Part shown: piece after piece, positions 60,058-64,000 of the stretch
Layout: each line of letters opens with the position of its first letter
Numbering within the stretch: the first letter of the stretch is position 1
DNA from: Mycolicibacterium bacteremicum
GTDB taxonomy: Bacteria; Actinomycetota; Actinomycetes; Mycobacteriales; Mycobacteriaceae
NCBI RefSeq assembly: GCF_943913955.1
Contig: NZ_CALUAE010000019.1
Span: 20,965-84,964, forward strand
Direction: 5' to 3'
DNA length: 64,000 nt
Position numbers and translations under genes: made by a program
Notes under the pieces: model-generated
Database searches by the model: none
Told to the model about the DNA's origin: nothing
The model's input: only the letters and a program-made list of their open reading frames with translations

Positions 60058-61238
60058 CGTTGCAGCGCGACGCCCAAGGTGGTCTGGAGTCGGTCTCCAC
60101 CACCGGTCGGGTCGCTGCGCTGACCGGAGTCCGGGCGGTCGCGGCCATGCTGGTCGTGCTGACCCACGCCGCCTACACCACGGGCAAGTACCCGCAGGGC
60201 TTCACCGGCTCGTTCTGGTCGCGCGCCGAGATCGGGGTGCCGATCTTCTTCGTGCTGTCGGGGTTTCTGCTGTTCCGGCCGTGGGTGCGCGCGTCTGCGG
60301 CCGACCTACCCGCTCCCTCGGTGCGCCGGTACGCCTGGCATCGGGTGCGCCGCATCATGCCCGCCTACGTCGTCACCGTGCTGGTGGCCTATGCGGTGTA
60401 CCACTTCCGGGAGGCCGGGCCCAACCCCGGCCACACCTGGGAAGGCCTGCTGCGCAATCTGACGCTGACCCAGATCTACACCGACAACTATCTGTATTCC
60501 TTTCTGCACCAGGGCATGACCCAGATGTGGAGCCTGGCCGTCGAGGTCGCGTTCTATCTGGTGCTGCCGTTCCTGGCCTGGTTGCTGTTGGTGGTGCTGT
60601 GCCGTAGGCGGTGGCAGCCGGCCGTGCTGATCGCCGGTCTGGCAGGTCTGTTCGCGATCAGTCCCGCCTGGTTGTGGTTGGTGCACAGCACCGACTTCCT
60701 GCCCGACGCCGCGCCGTTGTGGCTGCCGACGTACCTGGCCTGGTTCATCGGTGGCATGTTGCTGGCGGTCCTCGAATCGAACGGCGCCCGGGCGTATGCG
60801 CTGGTGTGCCTGCCGCTGGCGGTCATCTGCTATCTGATCGCCGCCACGCCGTTGGCGGGCGCGCCGACCACCTCGCCTGCGCTGCTGAGCGAGGCCCTGG
60901 TGAAGACGGTGTTCTACATGGTGATTGCGACGCTGGTCGTGGCACCGCTGGCGCTGCCGGGCACCCCGGCGTCCGGCCGCAACGGCTGGTACTACCGGGC
61001 GATGGCGAGCCGACCGATGGTGTTCCTCGGGGAGATCTCCTATGAGATCTTCCTGGTCCACCTCATCCTGATGGAACTGGTGATGGTCGAGGTGTTGCGC
61101 TTTCCCATCTACACCGGCTCGATGTGGGCGCTGTTCTTCGGCACCATGATCGCGACGATCCCGTTCGCCTGGCTGCTGCACCGGCTGACGAGGGTACGGG
61201 ACCGCCCCGCTTCAACTAAGGGTACCCTTACTTCGTAG
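60054..61238 (+). CDS. Acyltransferase 3 family membrane protein (Rv1254-like)
   Basis: A 394-residue membrane acyltransferase with about ten helices. It shows the N-terminal family start LTGVRAVAAMLVVLTHAAYT (conserved histidine) and IGVPIFFVLSGFLLFRPWV, with the arginine pair RVRRIMPAY. Such enzymes acetylate or acylate glycans or lipids in the cell envelope. The acceptor is unknown. GTG at 60054 overlaps the deaD stop (GTGA), so translation is coupled. A 14-base palindrome lies just inside its 3' end. Confidence 0.87.
   Translation: MTLQRDAQGGLESVSTTGRVAALTGVRAVAAMLVVLTHAAYTTGKYPQGFTGSFWSRAEIGVPIFFVLSGFLLFRPWVRASAADLPAPSVRRYAWHRVRRIMPAYVVTVLVAYAVYHFREAGPNPGHTWEGLLRNLTLTQIYTDNYLYSFLHQGMTQMWSLAVEVAFYLVLPFLAWLLLVVLCRRRWQPAVLIAGLAGLFAISPAWLWLVHSTDFLPDAAPLWLPTYLAWFIGGMLLAVLESNGARAYALVCLPLAVICYLIAATPLAGAPTTSPALLSEALVKTVFYMVIATLVVAPLALPGTPASGRNGWYYRAMASRPMVFLGEISYEIFLVHLILMELVMVEVLRFPIYTGSMWALFFGTMIATIPFAWLLHRLTRVRDRPASTKGTLTS
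61217..61230. promoter_or_regulatory. Palindrome TAAGGGTACCCTTA upstream of the siderophore-interacting protein gene
   Basis: A perfect 14-base palindrome in the last codons of the acyltransferase gene, 85 bases before the ATG of the SIP gene. AAGG/CCTT arms recall iron boxes, but the match to the 19-base IdeR consensus is weak. A TetR operator is another possibility. Confidence 0.4.
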
Positions 61239-61314
61239 GGCCGACCGATTTGTGGAGCGTCTGTCGGACCCGTTCCGACACAGGCTCCACGAATCGCACG
61301 ACTCGGGAGGGCTG

Positions 61315-62028
61315 ATGATCGATCTCAAGCCGGCACGCGGTATCGAAGGCGTTCTGGTCAAGCTGTGGCGCGGCGGGGACTACGAACTGACCGTGACCGG
61401 CCGCACCGAGATCACGCCGAACTACCTGCGGCTGCACTTCACGGCACCCGATCTGCTGACCGAGCGGTCCATCCACCCGACCATGTGGGTGCGCGGCTGG
61501 TTCCCCGACGGTCCGCGTTCGCATCAGCGCGGCTACACCCTGGTCAACCCGGATCCCGAAAACGGTACCGTCGACATCGATTTCGCCATGCACGACGGCA
61601 TCGCCACCCGCTGGGCGCGCAACGCCGCGCCCGGTGACACGCTCGAGGTGACGGTGCTGGGCAGCGACTTCGCGATCCCGGAACCGGCCCCGGCCGGCTA
61701 CGTCATCGTCGGCGATGCCGCTTCGCTGCCGGCCATCAACTCGCTGCTGGCCGCGATCGGGGATGCCCCGGCGCAGGTGTTCCTGGAGTCCGCGCACTCC
61801 GATGACCGCGAGATACCCACCGGCAGAGCCGATGTCACCTGGGTCGACCGGGCCGACGACGGCGCCGCCCTGGTGCGGGCGGTCGCCGACGCCGCGTTCG
61901 ACGCCCCCGCGCACTTCGGCTGGGTGGCCTGTGACAACCGCACCACCCGCGCGGTGGCCAAGGTGCTGCGTGAGGACTACAAGATCCCGCGCAGGTCGGT
62001 CAAGGCCCGCGCGTACTGGGCTGCCTGA
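61315..62028 (+). CDS. Siderophore-interacting FAD protein
   Basis: A 237-residue SIP-family flavoprotein that probably reduces ferric siderophores in the cytosol. The FAD domain contains RLHFTAPDLL and the RGYTLVNPDP loop (variant of the R-x-Y-T signature), then DIDFAMHDGIATRWA. The NAD(P)H-binding domain has YVIVGDAASLPAINSLLAAI and the conserved C-terminal RRSVKARAYW. ATG at 61315 is set by GGGAGG five bases ahead. An iron-box-like palindrome lies upstream. The last 29 bases overlap the convergent TetR gene. Confidence 0.85.
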   Translation: MIDLKPARGIEGVLVKLWRGGDYELTVTGRTEITPNYLRLHFTAPDLLTERSIHPTMWVRGWFPDGPRSHQRGYTLVNPDPENGTVDIDFAMHDGIATRWARNAAPGDTLEVTVLGSDFAIPEPAPAGYVIVGDAASLPAINSLLAAIGDAPAQVFLESAHSDDREIPTGRADVTWVDRADDGAALVRAVADAAFDAPAHFGWVACDNRTTRAVAKVLREDYKIPRRSVKARAYWAA

Positions 62029-62587
62029 GGTATCCGCCGACCGTCGGCGCCACGAACGTCTCCAGCATGGCGCGTTCGTCGGCATCGTCGCGACCGGGGA
62101 ACTGCAGCAACGAGATCAGCACCCGCACCAGCCAGCGTGCGCGGAGGGTGACGCCGGGCTGATCGTCGCCCATCGACGCCAGGAACGCCTCGGCCAGGGC
62201 GCGGATGACCTCGGAGCGCTCGGCCATCTCGCCGCCGATCGGGCGGGCGGAGCTGGCGAACCAGGATGTCAGCGCCGGGTTTTCGCGCACCCGGTGCAGG
62301 GCGTCGAGGGCGCCCTGCACCAGCCGTTCGTGCGGATCGCAGACCCCGGCGAGCTGCTCGCCGATCTCGCCGAACAACCGGTGCGTCTCCCGGTGTACGT
62401 ACGCGGTGTACAGCACATCGCGATTCTCGAAGTACCGGTACAGCGTGGCCCGTGAACAGCCTGCGGCGCGGGCGATCTCGTTCATCCCGACCGCGGCCGC
62501 ATCGTGGCGGGTGAACAGCTGCTCGGCCGCGTCGAGGATGCGCTCGGCGGCGGCTTCGGTCCGCCGGTCGGCCAACCAGTCGCCCAT
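62000..62587 (-). CDS. TetR-family regulator (Rv1255c-like)
   Basis: A 195-residue TetR protein. The helix-turn-helix is AAERILDAAEQLFTRHDAAA and IARAAGCSRATLYRYFENRD within residues 10-55. The rest is a helical effector domain. It follows CYP130 with a four-base overlap (ATGA, 62584-62587, stop/start) and probably represses that P450, as the M. tuberculosis neighbours suggest. Its end runs 29 bases into the SIP gene on the other strand. The ligand is unknown. Confidence 0.86.
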   Translation of the reverse strand: MGDWLADRRTEAAAERILDAAEQLFTRHDAAAVGMNEIARAAGCSRATLYRYFENRDVLYTAYVHRETHRLFGEIGEQLAGVCDPHERLVQGALDALHRVRENPALTSWFASSARPIGGEMAERSEVIRALAEAFLASMGDDQPGVTLRARWLVRVLISLLQFPGRDDADERAMLETFVAPTVGGYLRQPSTRGP

Positions 62588-63816
62588 CAGCGCACGGTGA
62601 ACGGCACCGAGAGCGGCCGTCGCACGTAGCTGCCGCCGGCCCACACCACATGGTCCAGGTCGACCTCGAACTCCGGTATCCGGCGCAGCAATTCCTCCAG
62701 CGCCACCCGCGACTGCATCCGGGCCGCCGCGGCGCCGAGGCAGTGGTGCGCGCCGTGGCTGAACGTCAGGATGTTGCGGGGTCGGCGCCGCACGTCGAGG
62801 TTTTCGGCGTCCGAACCGTATTGCCGCTCGTCGTGGTTGCCCGACCCGTAGAGCAGCAGCACCTTGCGGCCCGCCGGAATGGTGGTGTCGCACACCGTCG
62901 CATCGCCGGTGGTGGTGCGCGCCAACCCCTGCACCGGTGAGGTCAGCCGCAGGAACTCGTCGACCGAATCGGCGATCAGCTCCGGGTTCTCGATGAGCAA
63001 CCGACGCTGGTCGGGATGGCGGTGCAGCAGTTGCACCGAGCCGCCCAGCATCCCGGTGGTGGTGTCGTTGCCGCCGGTGACCATCGTGAAGGTGAACGCC
63101 AGGATCGACAACACCCCGGCGATGTCCCCGTCGGCGCCGACACCGGCGGCCACCAGATGTGACACGGTGTCGTCCTCGGGCTCGGTGCGCCGTTTCTCGA
63201 TCAGCGCGGTGAAGTACGCCATCATCCCGCCGAGCGCATCGCCGAGGGTTTCCAGCGCACCGCCGATGCCGCCGTCGGCGGTGTTGGCCGCGACGATCGC
63301 GTCGGTCCAGCCGTCGAACTGACCGCGGTCGGATTCGGGCACCCCGAGATAGTGCGCGACCACCATGGACGGCAGTGGCTTGAACAACTCGGCGACGATG
63401 TCACCGCCACCGTCGGCGCGCAACCGCTCGATGCGCTCGACGACGAACTCGCGGACCTTGGGTTCCACGGCCTCGACCTGTCGTGGGGTGAATCCCCGGG
63501 ACACCAGCTTGCGGAACTCGGTGTGCACGGGTGGGTCCTGCATCACCATGGGCGGGTTGTCGGTCAGCCCGATCATCTCCAGTTCGCCGTAGTTGACGGT
63601 CAGCCCCTGGGCGGAGGAGAAGGTGCGGTGGTCGCGGGCGGCGGCCCAGATGTCGGCGTGCCGGGACAGCACGTAGTAGTCGTGGTCCGGATTGTCGGTG
63701 CGCACGTGGTGCACCGGGTCGTGATCGCGCAGTGCGCGGTACATCGGCCACGGGTCGGGCCAGGTCGCCGCGGACCCGAGCTGGAACACCGCGTCATGAG
63801 ACATCTGCGCCGTCAT
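62587..63816 (-). CDS. cyp130: Cytochrome P450 CYP130
   Basis: A 409-residue soluble P450 (405 in M. tuberculosis CYP130). The heme ligand is in FSHGAHHCLG (about 350), the I-helix oxygen-binding stretch is MVTGGNDTTTGML, and the K-helix ExxR appears as DEFLRLTSP. N-terminal VFQLGSAATWPDPWPMYRAL is typical for the group. An electron donor is not encoded nearby. CYP130 binds azoles and can demethylate some aryl amines; its natural substrate is unclear. ATG at 63816 lies six bases past a good -10. Operators in the promoter point to TetR control. Confidence 0.92.
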   Translation of the reverse strand: MTAQMSHDAVFQLGSAATWPDPWPMYRALRDHDPVHHVRTDNPDHDYYVLSRHADIWAAARDHRTFSSAQGLTVNYGELEMIGLTDNPPMVMQDPPVHTEFRKLVSRGFTPRQVEAVEPKVREFVVERIERLRADGGGDIVAELFKPLPSMVVAHYLGVPESDRGQFDGWTDAIVAANTADGGIGGALETLGDALGGMMAYFTALIEKRRTEPEDDTVSHLVAAGVGADGDIAGVLSILAFTFTMVTGGNDTTTGMLGGSVQLLHRHPDQRRLLIENPELIADSVDEFLRLTSPVQGLARTTTGDATVCDTTIPAGRKVLLLYGSGNHDERQYGSDAENLDVRRRPRNILTFSHGAHHCLGAAAARMQSRVALEELLRRIPEFEVDLDHVVWAGGSYVRRPLSVPFTVR

Positions 63817-63851
63817 GTCTTATGACTACGACAAGGTGGCACACCTGTCAA
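63812..63851 (-). promoter_or_regulatory. cyp130 promoter with two palindromes
   Basis: On the minus strand TTGACA (63851 to 63846), 17 bases, then TAGTCA (63828 to 63823) and six bases to the ATG, so a leaderless message. AGGTG(GCA)CACCT (63834-63846) fills the spacer. GTCAT(GTCTT)ATGAC (63812-63826) covers the -10 and start. Both would suit the TetR encoded just downstream. Confidence 0.6.
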
Positions 63852-63898
63852 GGGTGGTCGGTCAGTTACGTCGCGCGTATATCGGCATAGCGAGGCTG

Positions 63899-64000
63899 TC
63901 AGCCCGGCATTGCGTCGAAGCCCAGCCGGCCGCCGCGACCACCGAGCAGGACCGGGCGGACGTCATCGGACCCGAGGTGGTCTCGGCGGGTGTGCTGACC
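63899..64000 (-). CDS. C-terminal end of an unidentified gene at the window edge
   Basis: Thirty-three codons and a TGA on the minus strand continue beyond the window. The visible end reads HLGSDDVRPVLLGG, then GFDAMPG. In M. tuberculosis an FAD-linked oxidoreductase (Rv1257c) follows CYP130, but the visible tail does not confirm that. Confidence 0.4.
   Translation of the reverse strand, partial: GQHTRRDHLGSDDVRPVLLGGRGGRLGFDAMPG

Noticed and set aside
61217..61230. Calling the palindrome before the SIP gene a definite IdeR box
   Set aside because: It matches only the AAGG/CCTT parts and is even-centred, whereas IdeR boxes are 19-base odd-centred sites. Kept as a candidate operator only.
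63899..64000. Naming the edge gene as the Rv1257c-type oxidoreductase
   Set aside because: Gene order suggests it, but the 33 visible residues do not show a recognisable oxidase C terminus.

Overview
The window is GC-rich, densely coded chromosomal DNA from a mycobacterium, most likely a fast-growing Mycolicibacterium-type species. The gene order follows the Mycobacterium tuberculosis segment Rv1193-Rv1256c almost gene for gene: fadD36, dapD, dapE, a LOG-family gene, fadD6, folP2, gpgS, tagA, glgM/glgC, an ABC efflux pump, sigE-rseA-htrA-tatB, mrp, lpqY-sugABC, corA, lpqZ, kgd, a TM0106-type helicase, lprE, deaD and CYP130. The PE/PPE-esx and IS1081 cargo that M. tuberculosis carries between fadD36 and dapD is absent. 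Species cannot be fixed from the sequence alone.

Layout. 0-6 kb: NUDIX hydrolase, fadD36, a VOC protein, lysine/peptidoglycan genes dapD and dapE, and an ABC-F ribosome-protection-type ATPase with a short leader ORF and an apparent translational attenuator. 6-10 kb: a TetR/NAD-binding-oxidoreductase pair, a type VII secretion Esp-like protein and a helical-repeat protein. 10-18 kb: LOG, fadD6, folP2-gpgS (methylglucose lipopolysaccharide entry step), a DivIVA-like protein, tagA, DUF3117, and the divergent glycogen/maltosyl-phosphate genes glgM and glgC. 18-24.6 kb: DUF4126, a tetR-ABC exporter-methyltransferase operon, an inserted AbiEi/DUF559 gene bracketed by two copies of one palindrome, and an O-methyltransferase. 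24.6-28 kb: envelope-stress block sigE, rseA, htrA, tatB. 28-35.5 kb: mrp, a proline-rich lytic transglycosylase, DUF1003, a MIRU-like tandem repeat, an MgtE-N/CBS protein, a CitE-like lyase, two DUF4190 proteins. 35.5-41.7 kb: trehalose importer LpqY-SugABC with a SUFU-domain gene, then corA. 41.8-50.8 kb: malic enzyme, lpqZ, an alpha/beta-hydrolase-SDR fusion, a small secreted protein, and the 2-oxoglutarate decarboxylase kgd. 51-64 kb: two MFS exporters, a nuclease-helicase, lprE, deaD, an acyltransferase, a siderophore-interacting protein, a TetR and CYP130, with the end of one more gene at the edge. There are no tRNA or rRNA genes, phage genes or intact insertion sequences, and no stretch over about 300 bases lacks a gene.

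Two themes recur. Many genes have a TANNNT -10 hexamer 6-8 bases before an ATG/GTG, the signature of mycobacterial leaderless transcripts; in two divergent pairs the opposing -10 hexamers share the same TA. Several operon junctions hold tiny ORFs joined to both neighbours by 4-base ATGA/GTGA overlaps, clearest in a two-copy 65-bp repeat at 31277-31410. These coupled micro-ORF inserts, the ABC-F leader, and the palindrome-bracketed DUF559 gene are the items most worth following up.
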